DNA of 64,000 nt from Alnus glutinosa (lineage: Eukaryota > Streptophyta > Magnoliopsida > Fagales > Betulaceae): contig NC_084898.1 of the NCBI RefSeq assembly GCF_958979055.1, positions 2,428,001 through 2,492,000 of the forward strand, read 5' to 3'. Both the position numbers and the translations under genes were made by a program. Below, piece by piece: positions 10,433 to 25,775 of the stretch. Within the stretch, counting starts at the first letter, position 1. Every line of letters begins with the position of its first letter. The notes beneath the pieces were generated by a model. It was not told the origin of the DNA and made no database searches. It saw nothing but the letters and a program-made list of their open reading frames with translations.

Positions 10433-12026
10433 TAATTTTTTTGGCTCGTGGGAGCACGTGGCACGTGCAATTGTTGCACAGAATGTTTCCACAAAAGCGT
10501 GGAGGTGCTGCCGGCTCGTGTCGACACGTTGAGGGTTGTAGCAAAATGTGGCTAGACCGACAAAGCCTTCTTGAAGACAAGAGGAGGATGTATAGCACAT
10601 ATCTATTTCTAATTATAGTGCATATAAGCATACAATGTAACAAATGATACAAAATAAATAAGGAAATTAGAGGATTAGGTAGATTTTGACATTTGATAAT
10701 AAAGGAAAGTTGATCACATGAATTTTGACATCAAATTCCCATATCTAACAAGGGAAGTAGATCACGTAGATTCTAACATCTTTCTCAAACTCAAGAGAAA
10801 AGCGTTTGATGGTCAAAGTATTCGAGGTTGCAGGCCTTGGTTGACTCAAAATGGAGTAAGCTGGAGGGAAATTCTTTGGCCAGGTTCATGATAAGCCTAT
10901 ATGGCTTGGATTGTAAGACACTAATGATTTTGGTTTTCCTCCCTTACTAATCTTCGTGGATCGTGTGTTAATATAAGCATGAATAAACTTTACAAAAGCT
11001 AAACACTAACGTAATGTCACTCAATAAAGATTAAGATTAAATGCTTTACAAATGTAACCTAAGATTTATGGTTATTGAATACAAATGTTACAAGCGTTCA
11101 AATTAATATGTTGTCCTTGAGCTTAATTTGTTGCTTGCAACACATCGCATGGTCCCATGAAACTTGCTGCATTAAGTTTTCTGTTAAATAAGTGAAAATT
11201 TGATCCATTTCATGAAACTTGGTTCAATCCCGGCCACGAGGGTAAGCCTATCCTCATCTCTAACGAATACGCTATGGGATAATCTCCAACATAGTTCAAT
11301 TAGGCACTTATACGGTAAAGGGGACGGGAATATTCCTCTAAAAAAATCTTACTCATTTTTTTATTTTCACTTCAAACAAACTTGCTAACTTAAGCATCGG
11401 AATGTTTTCGGTCAAGGCCAAAGATCCTTTGACGCTCTTCTTATTTTGTAGGTAACTCATCACCGGTCAAGTTGTACCAAAAACTGCACCAACTAATATT
11501 GAATATTTAACTATTGAAAAGCCCCCACTCATGATGATAAAGATGGTGAGTGGATATTTGATATGAAAAGTGTTACCCTTTCATGAGTAGTAAAGAAGGT
11601 CTCTCAATCGATGGACACGGTGACCAATTCTTTAATTTATTTTCCAATACTAGCATGTGATTAGAATCTTCGTGCAGGGGTGGTCAAAGCTTATCAATGA
11701 ATTGCAACCTACTTAACCCCTCCCCGAGAGAGGGTTTTTATAGAGTTTATTTGTCTGGACATGTATTTAGATAGTCTAAGATTTGTTTAGGCATATAAGC
11801 CCATCGAGGCTATTGTACTATCACTCTAACTGCTTGCTGAAATTTGAGCAAACAATTACAGAGAATCTCAGCCTCCCAATTTTAGGTGCTTAATTGATCA
11901 TGAAGAATTTTTGTGCTACTTATGTTTTAAATTGGGATTGAGATTCTTTACAATTAGAGTGTTCGAATTTCAGTCGGAAGAGGAAGGTTGTGGGTTCTAC
12001 ACCCTAAACTTTTCAAGACAGGTGGA
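10433..12026. other. Intergenic, no gene recognised
   Basis: Nothing coding is supported. 11,232-11,322 is the second copy of the dispersed repeat at 1,012-1,107. ORFs at 10,410-10,652 on both strands overlap each other and have no domain. Confidence 0.4.
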
Positions 12027-12034
12027 CTCTATAG

Positions 12035-12069
12035 CAGAGACGGAGGAGAGGGGGGGCCAGCAGGGGCCA

Positions 12070-12101
<32 letters not shown>

Positions 12102-13489
12102 CTTCTCTGAAGAAAAAAAAATAAAATTATAAGGATAAAAAAAAAATTAAAAAAAAATCCAAAAAAAGAAGAAAATATTTAGTCCATTGGTCCCTTCTCA
12201 ATTTGTTGGCCCTTACCCATTTAACTTCTTTTTTTTTTAACCAAATAAACCTAAAAAAAAAAGCCCAAATCCACATATTTACTCTAGTGTATAGTCTGTA
12301 GACATCAAAATTCAAAAGCCGGCAAGCACAAGCATTGAAGGGGGCGTTTCCAATTCCAACCAAACAACTCAAAGTCTAAAACAAAAATATTTAATAAATA
12401 AAAAATGAAACAAGAATAGGTATTCTGAATACCTCTTCGGCTCTTCTCCAGACTCCACCGGACCACCCCTTTTCGGCTCTTCACCAAACAACTCACTTAC
12501 TCATGGACTCACGGTAATCTGTTGTACTCATATTTTTTGGTGATGAATGATGATAACTATTGATGGCTTATGGCTTTTTGTTTCCAACTTGAACTTGTGT
12601 TTGAGTGTTTTGCTTTGGCCTTTATGGGGAAGGACCAGACTAGGGGGGTTGGGGTAGGGATGGTTCAAGTGTTTAGGGGTTCTCTTTCCAAAAAAAAAAA
12701 AAAACACTATTCTTTTTGTTTTACATTTATGGAAGTCTCTAAAAAACTATTCTTTTTGTTTTGTGTGAGGTGTGCGTTTGTCCTTTTTTAGAAGGTGACT
12801 TTTGTGATTTGTTTAGCGATAGGTTTGTCTTGAAGGGTTACAAAGTACTTTTCTTCATTTATTTTTTTTTTTTATACTCGATAGGTGGGATTTTTTTTTT
12901 TTTACTTGTTAATTGTTTTGTTTATTGTATAAAGATAAACTTTTAAAAATTGTTGATTTAATCTATTTTTTTTACGATACAAAACAATACTTAATTTGCA
13001 ACATAGAAGCGGTGTAAAATCACTCAACGCAAGTCATATTTTTTTAAGTTAGTTTTCTAAGCTCAATTTCTAATATAAGTGATATTCTAATTAGGATATT
13101 ATGGTTATTAAATATTGAGAATATTTGTTATTATAGTTTATAAGTTTAAACAATTAATTGAAGAATTTGACATGTGAAAACTATTATATTCTATTGTTCT
13201 TTATGTGAGTTCGTTAATTGCATGCTAACTTACAAATATTTTTTCTTATTTTTTTAAAGACGCCAATATAACCATGTAAATTTATTTGTAGATGATAGGA
13301 AAGCTAAATACAATACTTGACTTTTTCAAAAGAAAAAAATCACAAAATTCAAATGCCAATGTTAATGACATCTTCAATCTTTATATATTTTTTATTCATA
13401 CTTTGACCCCTACCACTATTTTAATATATTTGTAATTTATACCTTAGCTGCTTGGCCCCTACTCAAAATAGTTTCTAGCTCCGTCCCTG
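12035..13489. mobile_element. hAT-like non-autonomous element (1,455 bp)
   Basis: Ends are CAGAGACGGAG and CTCCGTCCCTG, flanked by an 8-bp target duplication (CTCTATAG at 12,027-12,034, CTCTACAG at 13,490-13,497). The internal sequence is AT-rich with long homopolymers, including a C tract at about 12,069-12,101. I find no hAT transposase domain; ORFs at 12,127-12,946 are Phe-rich translations of poly(T). It is a decayed or non-autonomous member of the family at 2,943 and 49,417. Confidence 0.8.
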
Positions 13490-13744
13490 CTCTACAGAAT
13501 CCTTGAAATAGAGGCTAAAAGCACATATTTGTAGGTCTTAGCAATATTGTCCTCTAGACTACCAGAATTATGTTTTAGTGGATAAAATACAAAAACTTCA
13601 ATTTAATAATAACCACCCCCTTTGGTACTAATATATATAGATGGAGCACAAATGTTTTATAAATATCATAACGTACAACTTACCATAAATCAATAAATTC
13701 AGATCCAATACAATGCAAACTATGAATTCACTACAAAAAAAATC

Positions 13745-14072
13745 GAAAATCGCCACATGCAGTTCGCCGCGTGTACAGTAACTGTACACGTGGCAAACAG
13801 TTCGCCGCGTGTAATTAGCCGCGTAGATACACGCGGTGGACCTGGGCAATGCTAATTTCACATTTGGCAGCGTGTATTTTAATACACGCGGCCAATTTGT
13901 CACGTGTACATTAATACGCGCTGCCAAATGGCAGCGTGTATATATCTACACGCGGCCAACATCTGGCCGCGTGTACATTAATACACGCGGCCAGATGGCC
14001 GCGTGTATTATTATACACGCGTCCAGTTGGCCGCGTGTATTAATGTACACGCGGCCAGATGTTGGCCGCAGT
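13745..14072. repeat. Left subterminal palindrome array of the CACTA element
   Basis: About ten units of the form GGCCGCGTGTA-N-TACACGCGGCC, each roughly 28-30 bp and itself a palindrome, spaced about 32 bp apart. Variants include GCAGCGTGTA and CACGTGTACA. In En/Spm elements, subterminal repeats are the TNPA binding sites; the same role here is inference. Confidence 0.85.
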
Positions 14073-14160
14073 ATATTTTATATATATAAATATATATATA
14101 TAAATTCTATTTTGTAATTTCTTTTTATTTAAAATATATTTATATATTTTATATAAATAT

Positions 14161-14161
<1 letters not shown>

Positions 14162-14240
<79 letters not shown>
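14162..14240. repeat. (AT)n microsatellite
   Basis: A long AT dinucleotide run between the left subterminal array and the end of the TNPA-like gene. It is followed by AT-rich non-coding DNA to 14,511. Confidence 0.95.
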
Positions 14241-14243
<3 letters not shown>

Positions 14244-14511
14244 AATTCTGTTTTTTAATTTCTTTTTATTTAAAATATATATATATATTTATTTTTTACT
14301 AAAATTCTCCAAATTTATTTTATCCAAAAATATCACAAAATCAAATTGCACAAATTAATCAAAACAACGTTTTTTAAAAATTCGAATACCATGTACTAAT
14401 AAATATATTCATTACTATATATAACTACTTTCACAACAATATCAACAAATTTGAGATTCTTAATTTAATAAAGTTATTCGGTACTAAAAAAAAAAAAAAT
14501 ACACAAAATAT

Positions 14512-17370
14512 CTACAAATCTGGAGGACGTCTCTGCGGATCACGAGGTGCAGTCCCGGGCGTGAGCTCGCCAACTGTCGATTGTCCCGCAAGAGATGGTG
14601 TAACGGGCGAAGGAGTCCCGAGAGGGGATTGTTGGGTCAGCAATTGTCCAGAAGGCGACAACGGACCAACCGTTGTCGCATTACCTGCAAGTACTAAAAA
14701 TAATTAACCTACATAATATTATATGCAAATTTAAACAAGTAATGAGAACAAATTAAAAATAAACCTAAGTGTATACATAATATGAACCATACCTGCAGGC
14801 GCACTACTAATAGATGACGTACTACCGACGTGTGCAGGTGAAGACTGCTGAGCACCAGGGCATACGAACGATAATCCTGTAGAGGACATGAAGGCCTCAA
14901 AATGTCGCATGCGCTGCTCCATATCATCAATCTGTCGTATGCGCTGCTCCATGCTGTCAGCCCGCTCTCTCTCGGCCCGCACTATGCCCTCCAACTCCGC
15001 AATTTTGTGAGCAGCCCAATCCTGAGAAGTGCCCTCGGCCGGTCCCCCCCGTGTGCGACCCCTATACGAGAAACAAGTCCCGCGAACAGGAGTAACGTTT
15101 GGCCCAACCTGCCGAACCCTACCCGCATACTCGGGTTGCCCAACCGCTTGCTCGTACGCGTCGCCAGGTGCCCAACGCACCGTATCTGATGAGACGGGGT
15201 CCGAGGCAGCAGGATCAGTGGACAAACTCTGTGTCATCCGCTCCTGTACGTCGTCAACATACAAAACAATGGTAATTAATAAATACTTTATCACACGCAT
15301 AACTAATAATAATCGATAACCTATAACAGTAGCATACGCATAGGTCCCGTGTCCGCTCGTTCAGGAAAGTGCCGTCTTTCCTTGTGTGCGTCTTCACAAA
15401 CGACTCGGCGCGAGTGGGGGGCGTGCCAGATATAGATGCCTGTCGCCATACAGTATAAATATATAACAAACATTGGATATTCATTTAACGTTAAGAAAGA
15501 ACAATTACGCACAAATAAGAATTAGGGTTTTTACATATTGTTCCATACCTCATCGTGATTAAATCTGGCATAACTTTTGGACCCCAGACTATGGGGGATG
15601 TCTTGCTGCTCCCGCAGCCGCTTCATTCGTTCAGACCTCTCCTTTACATTGAACATTCCCAAAACAAATGTCAGAATTGATACTTTTAATTACTTATGTG
15701 TTATGATTTGAATGAACTGTTTATTAAAAAAACACAACATTATAGTAATACATTCAAAGACCTACATACCACATTTACTTTTGTGCACCACTCGTGCAGT
15801 ACGTCCTCCACATCCGTTTGGTCATACTTATCAAAAAACGTCTCTGGCATTCTCGCACGTACTGTCAATGGCGTGTCACCGTCTCGAATATTTAGCTGGG
15901 TCCTCAACTTCGACTTCCACGAACGGTGCTTACGGCCCATATCACCCCAGAATTCATTCTGTGCCAGGCGCTGGTCGACGGATACGGGTACATAAAATTC
16001 TTGCTGCACATTCAATCTAATGATTAATTTTAGCAGTTCAATAAAGAAAAAATCATCTTAACTTTAATTTCACAAAATACATATATTAGTTTCATACACA
16101 TACCATTATGGCATCCCACATAGCCTGCTTAACCTGTTTATCTACCTTTCCCCATTTGTCCCGCAAGTGAATATGGGACCCGCTCCGTAACAGCTTGCCC
16201 GCAGCCCGTCTATAACGATTGCATGCTCGTCCCACTGGTTGTGTTGCAGCATTGTACTGCAACACAACTTTCTTACCCCTCGGGAGCACCCAATTTCTCT
16301 CAGGGTCCTTAATCACCTCAAAATATATGCTCCCGTCTGGGTTATACCCTAGTCAATAAATATAAAACGTTAATATATTAACACTAAATAACTTAATTAT
16401 ATCAATAAATTAAAAATTCAATTTAAATATTATATGAACTTACTAAATTAATTAGTTTATAATAATGTATACAAATGTACTTACCCATCAGCCGAATATG
16501 GTCGAACGCTATGTGCTCGGTCGCTGGGTCACCAGCATGCTCCTCGCCTGCCTGATCTTCTGGGTGATGCTCATCATCATGATCGTCATCCGAAGGCATA
16601 TCCTGGGGGACATCATGTGCTAACTGATCAAGCCCCAACATCACATCATCCCCCTCGTGGGGCAGCTGGCTCTCCCCCACATCTGGGTCCTGACTGTCCC
16701 CAGGAAGCGGCAACTGGCTCTGTCCATAAACATGCATCTGGCTCTCCCCAGGTGCCGGGCCCTGGCCCCCAGCCGGTGACGACAGCTGTCCCGACCGCAT
16801 AGCCGGCATAGGCATCCCCCCCCGCTGTGACAGCGGGAATCTGTCATCCTGAGTCTCACTATCAGGAATGACTGGCATAGGTGGTGGAAGGGGGTATGGA
16901 TAGTACAACGGAAATCTGCTCAGATCATGACAGTCTCGCGCCCACCATCGATCAACATGGCCCGGTGAGGTCAGCCCCAACTGCGATAACGTCGTGAATG
17001 GAGAAGGAGAATATCCAGCTGAGCTCGTCTGGCCGGGATCTGACCTGCTCATCCCCGCCGTACCCGGGGGCAATGGTCTATAAACGGCGTCCAGGTGGTG
17101 TGGCCACGGTGTAGTATGTAGTGCCGCTGACATCGCCGGTGTCGACGTAGGCGGGTATAGAGAAGGAGAATATCCAGCTGTGCTCGTCTGCCCGGGATCT
17201 GACCTGCTCATCCCCGCCGTACCCGGGGGCAATGGTCTGTATACAGCGTCCGGCTGGTGTGGCCACGGTGTGGTATGTAGTGCCGCTGACATCGCCGGTG
17301 TGGATGTAGTCGTGCAATGCACGGGCTGGCGTGGTGCACGATGTGCGCAAGTAGGGGGTCTCGGGTCCAT
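14512..17370 (-). CDS. tnpA-like: TNPA-like CACTA protein (plant Ptta/En-Spm transposase family), 7 exons
   Basis: Inferred exons (minus strand): 17370-16485, 16348-16104, 16003-15770, 15641-15549, 15439-15338, 15243-14793 and 14684-14512. They join to an open frame of 727 aa with GT-AG borders; no stop or frameshift is seen. The N-terminal 295 aa are Pro/His-rich with a 53-aa duplicated unit, then an acidic stretch. The central region (exons 2-5) carries the motifs of the plant Ptta/En-Spm family: a VKQAMWDAI helix, [24 protein letters not shown] and [13 protein letters not shown]. Exon 6 continues with [14 protein letters not shown] and a coiled-coil-like heptad region. The C-terminus is Pro/Thr/Ser-rich. 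By analogy with maize TNPA it would bind the subterminal repeats. A splice acceptor (TTCGCAG) ends just 6 bases before the ATG, so an upstream leader exon is likely. Confidence 0.82.
17001..17318 (-). repeat. In-frame 159-bp tandem duplication within tnpA-like exon 1
   Basis: Two adjacent copies (17,001-17,159 and 17,160-17,318), each starting at a GAGAAGGAGAATATCCAGCT block, are nearly identical. Each encodes a 53-aa unit containing [20 protein letters not shown]. Being a multiple of three it keeps the frame. Confidence 0.85.
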
Positions 17371-17520
17371 CGAAACCTGCGAACAAATGTGAGACAAATT
17401 ACTTGAAATTCGTTTTAATTTTAATATTAAAATAAAATATGCATAATATACAATGAGCTCTATGCAAAATAAGAAAGTATTTTGAGTTTAAGCAAATTGT
17501 ACCAATAATAAATATAGCAA

Positions 17521-21275
<3,755 letters not shown>

Positions 21276-21402
21276 ATTCCTCTGTACGCGAGATAACAGT
21301 CTGAAACGAAATATGTTATTTGATTACAGCAAATAAAGTGCTTGTTTGTTTACTGTTTGTTTTAAACAGTTAACTCAAAGTATCATTTTCTCATACTTTT
21401 TT

Positions 21403-23806
21403 TAGGGGTTAGGGTTTTTCCTTTTTAGGTTTTAAGGTTATGGTTTAGGTTTTTAAGGGTTTAGGTTTTTAAGGGTGTAGTTTTTACGGTTAGGGTTTAG
21501 GGTTTAGGTTTTAATATTTGTAGGGTTTAGGGTTTAAGGTTAGGGTGTAGGGTTTTAGGGTTTAGGGTTTAGGGTTTAACTAAAATAAAATAGTTAAAAA
21601 AAAATAAAAAAAGATCTCGAACCCTTTTCTTTTATATTTTTTAATAATCTTCTTTCTTTTTTTTGGGTTTAGGGTTTTTTTTTTTTCTTAGGGTTTAGGG
21701 TTTTAGGTTTTTACGGTTTAGTTTGTAGGGTGAGGGTTTGGGTTTGGGTTTACCTGACCATAAAAAGTAATTAAAAAAAAAAGAGATCTCTCCCTTTTTT
21801 AATTTTTTCTTTTTTAATATTCTTCTTTCTTTATTTATGGTTTAGAGTTTTAAGGTTTCTTTTTTTAGGGTTAGGGTTAGGATTAAAAAGGTTAGGGTTT
21901 AGGGTTTTAGGGTTAGGATTTTAGGTTGTTAGAGTTTAGGGTTTAGGGTTTAGTTTTTAGGGTTAGGGTTTAGGTTTTGAAGGTTTAGTTTTTAGGGTTA
22001 GGGTTAAAAAGGTTAGGGTTTAGGTTTTTAGGGTTAGGGTTTAGGTTTTAGGGTTTTAAGGTTAGGGTTTAGGGTTTTACGGTTTAGTTTTTAGGGTTAG
22101 GGTTTTAAGGTTAGAATTTAGGGTTTAGGGTTTAGGTTTTAGGGTTTTTAGGGTTAGGGTTTAGGTTTTAGGGTTTTTAGGTTAGGGTTTAGGTTTTTAG
22201 GGTTTAGTTTTTACGGTTTAGTTTTTAGGTTAGGGTTTAAGGTTTTAGGGTTATGGTTTTAAGGTTAGGGTTTAGGGTTTAGTTTTTAGGGTTTAGGGTT
22301 TTAAGGTTAGGGTTTAGGGTTTTAGGGTTTAGGGTTTAGGTTGTTAGGGTTTAGTTTTTACGGTTAGGGTTTAGGTTTTGAAGGTTTAGTTTTTAGGGTT
22401 AGGGTTTAGGTTTTGAAGGTTTAGTTTTTAGGGTTAGGGTTTAGGTTTTAGGGTTTAGTTTTTACGGTTTAGTTTTTAGGGTTAGTGTTTTAAGGTTAGA
22501 ATTTAGGGTTTAGGGTTTAGGTTTTAGGGTTTTTAGGGTTAGGGTTTAGGTTTTAGGGTTTTTAGGGTTAGGGTTTAGGTTTTAGGGTTTTAAGGTTAGG
22601 ATTTAGGTTTTTAGGGTTTAGTTTTTAGGGTTTAGTTTTTAGAGTTAGGGTTTTAAGGTTAGAATTTAGGGTTAGGGTTTAGGTTTTAGGGTTAGGGTTT
22701 AGGTTTTAGGGTTTTAAGGTTAGGATTTAGGTTTTTAGGGTTTAGGTTTTACGGTTTAGTTTTTAGAGTTAGGGTTTTAAGGTTAGAATTTAGGGTTTAG
22801 GGTTTAGGTTTTAGGGTTTTAAGGTTAGGATTTACGTTTTTAGGGAGAAAGTATTTTAGGGTTAGGGTTTTAAGGTTAGGGTTTAGGGTTTTAGGGTTAG
22901 GGTTTCAAGGTTAGGGTTTAGGGTTTAGTTTTTAGGGTTAGGGTTTTAAGGTTAGAATTTAGGGTTTAGGGTTTAGGTTTTAGGGTTTTAAGGTTAGGAT
23001 TAGGGTTTTAGGGTTTTAAGTATTTTAGGGTTAGGGTTTTAGGGTTTAGGTTTTAGGGTTTTAAGGTTAGGGTTTAGGGTTTTAGGGTTTAGGGTTTAGG
23101 TTGTTAGGGTTTAGTTTTTACGGTTAGGGTTTAGGTTTTGAAGGTTTAGTTTTTAGGGTTAGGGTTTAGGTTTTGAAGGTTTAGTTTTTAGGGTTAGGGT
23201 TTAGGTTTTAGGGTTTAGTTTTTACGGTTTAGTTTTTAGGGTTAGTGTTTTAAGGTTAGAATTTAGGGTTTAGGGTTTAGGTTTTAGGGTTTTTAGGGTT
23301 AGGGTTTAGGTTTTAGGGTTTTTAGGGTTAGGGTTTAGGTTTTAGGGTTTTAAGGTTAGGATTTAGGTTTTTAGGGTTTAGTTTTTACGGTTTAGTTTTT
23401 AGAGTTAGGGTTTTAAGGTTAGAATTTAGGGTTAGGGTTTAGGTTTTAAGGTTAGGATTTACGTTTTTAGGGAGAAAGTATTTTAGGGTTAGGGTTTTAA
23501 GGTTAGGGTTTAGGGTTTTAGGGTTAGGGTTTCAAGGTTAGGGTTTAGGGTTTAGTTTTTAGGGTTAGGGTTTTAAGGTTAGAATTTAGGGTTTAGGGTT
23601 TAGGTTTTAGGGTTTTAAGGTTAGGATTAGGGTTTTAGGGTTTTAAGTATTTTAGGGTTAGGGTTTTAGGGTTTAGGTTTTAGGGTTTTAAGGTTAGGAT
23701 TTAGGGTTTTAGGGTTAGGGTTTTAAGGTTAGGATTTAGGTTTTTAGGGTTTAGTTTTTAGGGTTAGGGTTTTAAGGTTAGGGTTTAGGGTTTAACTACA
23801 ATAAAA
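21403..23806. repeat. Degenerate telomere-like TTTAGGG array (~2.4 kb)
   Basis: Almost entirely variants of the plant telomere unit: TTTAGGG, TTAGGG, GTTTTAGGG and TTTTTAGGG, all with the G-strand on plus. Higher-order structure is visible: 22,341-22,840 recurs nearly unchanged from 23,101, an offset of 760 bp, and a GGGAGAAAGTATTTTAGGG marker occurs at about 22,850 and 23,470. The array lies wholly inside the CACTA element, between the transposase start and the right end, so it is not a chromosome end. Confidence 0.92.
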
Positions 23807-24739
23807 AAGTAATAAAAAAATTTCACTCTTTTGTAGGGTTTATGGTTTTTAGGGTGAACGGTAATTTGGGCTAGGGTTTAGGGTTTATGGTTTATGCTTG
23901 TTTTTTAGAGTATAAAGCTTAGGGGTTTGGTTTTGAGATTTGATCATAGGCATTTTTATATTGGTTTTGATTTAGGGTTTAGGGAAAATTGTTTACACCT
24001 TTGTTATAAATTGAATAAGAAAAAAAATAATTATAAATGGTAGACGGTGGCCAAATTTAATTTTCTGTATCTATCCAATAATCGTTAGATACGATCATTT
24101 TATTGTGAAATGATGGCGAGTTTACTTTGAATTGGTTTTTTTTTGTTTGTAAAAAAATTACCTGAAATGAACAATTAAACTTTTTTTCTTTGTTCTTAAA
24201 AAACCCAAAAATTGTTTTTTGTAGTACCGAATACTTATTTATATTTTATTGGTTTTGATCATTTATTTTATGATTAAGTTAATAAAATAATTGTGACAAA
24301 TAATAATCCACACACAAATTCGTAGTACAGTAAAACATTACAAAAAAAAAAAAAAAAAATACCACAACTGTAAGAATATTTTTCATGCATAACAACCAAC
24401 CACATCAAAACACATAAAATTACACAACAATAGATATTCAAACCCAACAAAATTAACAGCATTGCATAGACCATTATTAATTGCTAAATCCACAATTATT
24501 ATATGAAACTATTAAAAAAGTTAGAAACAGATTTTAAACAAATTAATTTAAATGCACCAAGTTTATTATAGCCAAAAGATATCAGAAAAAAATTTAATGC
24601 TAAAATTACTCACAATTTTTTTTTTTTTTTTTTTTGTGATTTGTATGCCCCTTTGCCAAAATGTACCTGCATTAAAACATATTAGTCCCAAAATAATATC
24701 CCAAAACAATTAAAAAAATACTAATCACGTACAAGGCAG
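23807..24739. other. AT-rich spacer inside the CACTA element
   Basis: A few TTTAGGG remnants occur up to about 23,980, then AT-rich DNA with homopolymers. No gene is recognised; the 66-aa minus-strand ORF at 24,274-24,474 has no domain. Confidence 0.5.
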
Positions 24740-24742
24740 AGA

Positions 24743-24776
<34 letters not shown>

Positions 24777-24968
24777 CCGGGAGAGGTTTCAGAGAGAGAG
24801 AGAGATGTAGAGAGAGATAGTGTCAGAGAGAGAGAAATCTAGAGAGAAAGAAAGGGTTAGGGTTTAGTCTGTGGTTCGGTTAGAGAGAGAGAGAGAGAAA
24901 GCTAGGGTTAGGGTTTAGTATGTGGTTCGGTTAGAGAGAGAGAGAGAGAGAGAGAGCTAGAGAGAGAC

Positions 24969-25000
<32 letters not shown>

Positions 25001-25229
25001 TGAGAGGGAGATGTAGAGAGAGATAGGTCCGGACCTAGGGTTAGGGTTCCTGGTTCGGTTAGAGAGAGAGAGAGAGAGAGAGAGCTAGAGAGAGAGAGAG
25101 CTAGAGAGAGAGACAGAGAGAGAGAGAGAGTGAGAGGGAGGTGTAGAGAGAGATAGGTCCGGACCTAGGGTTAGGGTTGCTGGTTCGGTTAGAGAGAGAG
25201 AGAGAGAGCTAGAGAGAGACAGAGATAAA

Positions 25230-25289
<60 letters not shown>

Positions 25290-25375
25290 ATGCACCGTAA
25301 TAATTGCTGAACACGGGTGGTGCAGTCACGGCCGGAGAGGGAGCTGGCCGGAGATCCTGGTGGTCAGTGGACGGA

Positions 25376-25442
<67 letters not shown>

Positions 25443-25511
25443 GAGTGAGCGAGGGAGAGATGAGTGAGCGAGCTGAGAGAATCGAGCTGAGGGAGAGAGA
25501 GGGAAATGCGA
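24740..25511. repeat. GA-rich satellite with embedded ~130-bp units
   Basis: Long (GA)n runs are interrupted by recurring units that contain AGGGTTAGGGTT, GGTTCGGTTAGAGAG and GGTCCGGACC. Clear unit copies start near 25,000 and 25,130, with earlier variants at 24,850 and 24,900. The Ser-Leu ORFs on the minus strand are repeat translations. A similar GA satellite occurs inside the second CACTA-like element at about 60,000-60,200. Confidence 0.85.
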
Positions 25512-25585
25512 GGATCGAGGGTAGCTTCCTCTGGAAGCTACCCTTTTTTCTTTTTTTTTTCTTTTTTTTTTTTAATTGAAATATT

Positions 25586-25700
25586 AGCCAGGTGGCGCGC
25601 GGGAAATGTCCCGCGCAGGTCACCTGGCCAAAAATTGGCCGCGTGGCGTAATGCCACCCGGCCAATTAGGGACGTGTATTATTATACACGTCTCTATCTG
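25586..25700. repeat. Internal block of subterminal-type palindromes
   Basis: Three palindromic units (CCAGGTGGC..GTCACCTGG, GGCCGCGTGGC..GCCACCCGGCC, GGGACGTGTAT..ATACACGTCTC) resemble the subterminal repeats yet lie about 1.9 kb from the right end. It may be an older end preserved internally after a nested insertion or end duplication. Confidence 0.7.
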
Positions 25701-25739
25701 TTTTTATTTTTTATTTTTATTTTTTTAAAAAAACGATAA

Positions 25740-25743
25740 ATGG

Positions 25744-25775
<32 letters not shown>

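Noticed and set aside
13745-14072. CRISPR-like array
   Set aside because: The repeats are palindromic with no unique spacers, and lie at the end of a plant transposon.
21403-23806. Chromosome end or telomere misassembly
   Set aside because: The array is degenerate, has higher-order structure, and is enclosed by matching CACTA termini with a target duplication and unique DNA on both sides.
25085-25665. Ser/Leu-repeat protein
   Set aside because: It is a translation of the GA satellite, with no start context or non-repeat domain.
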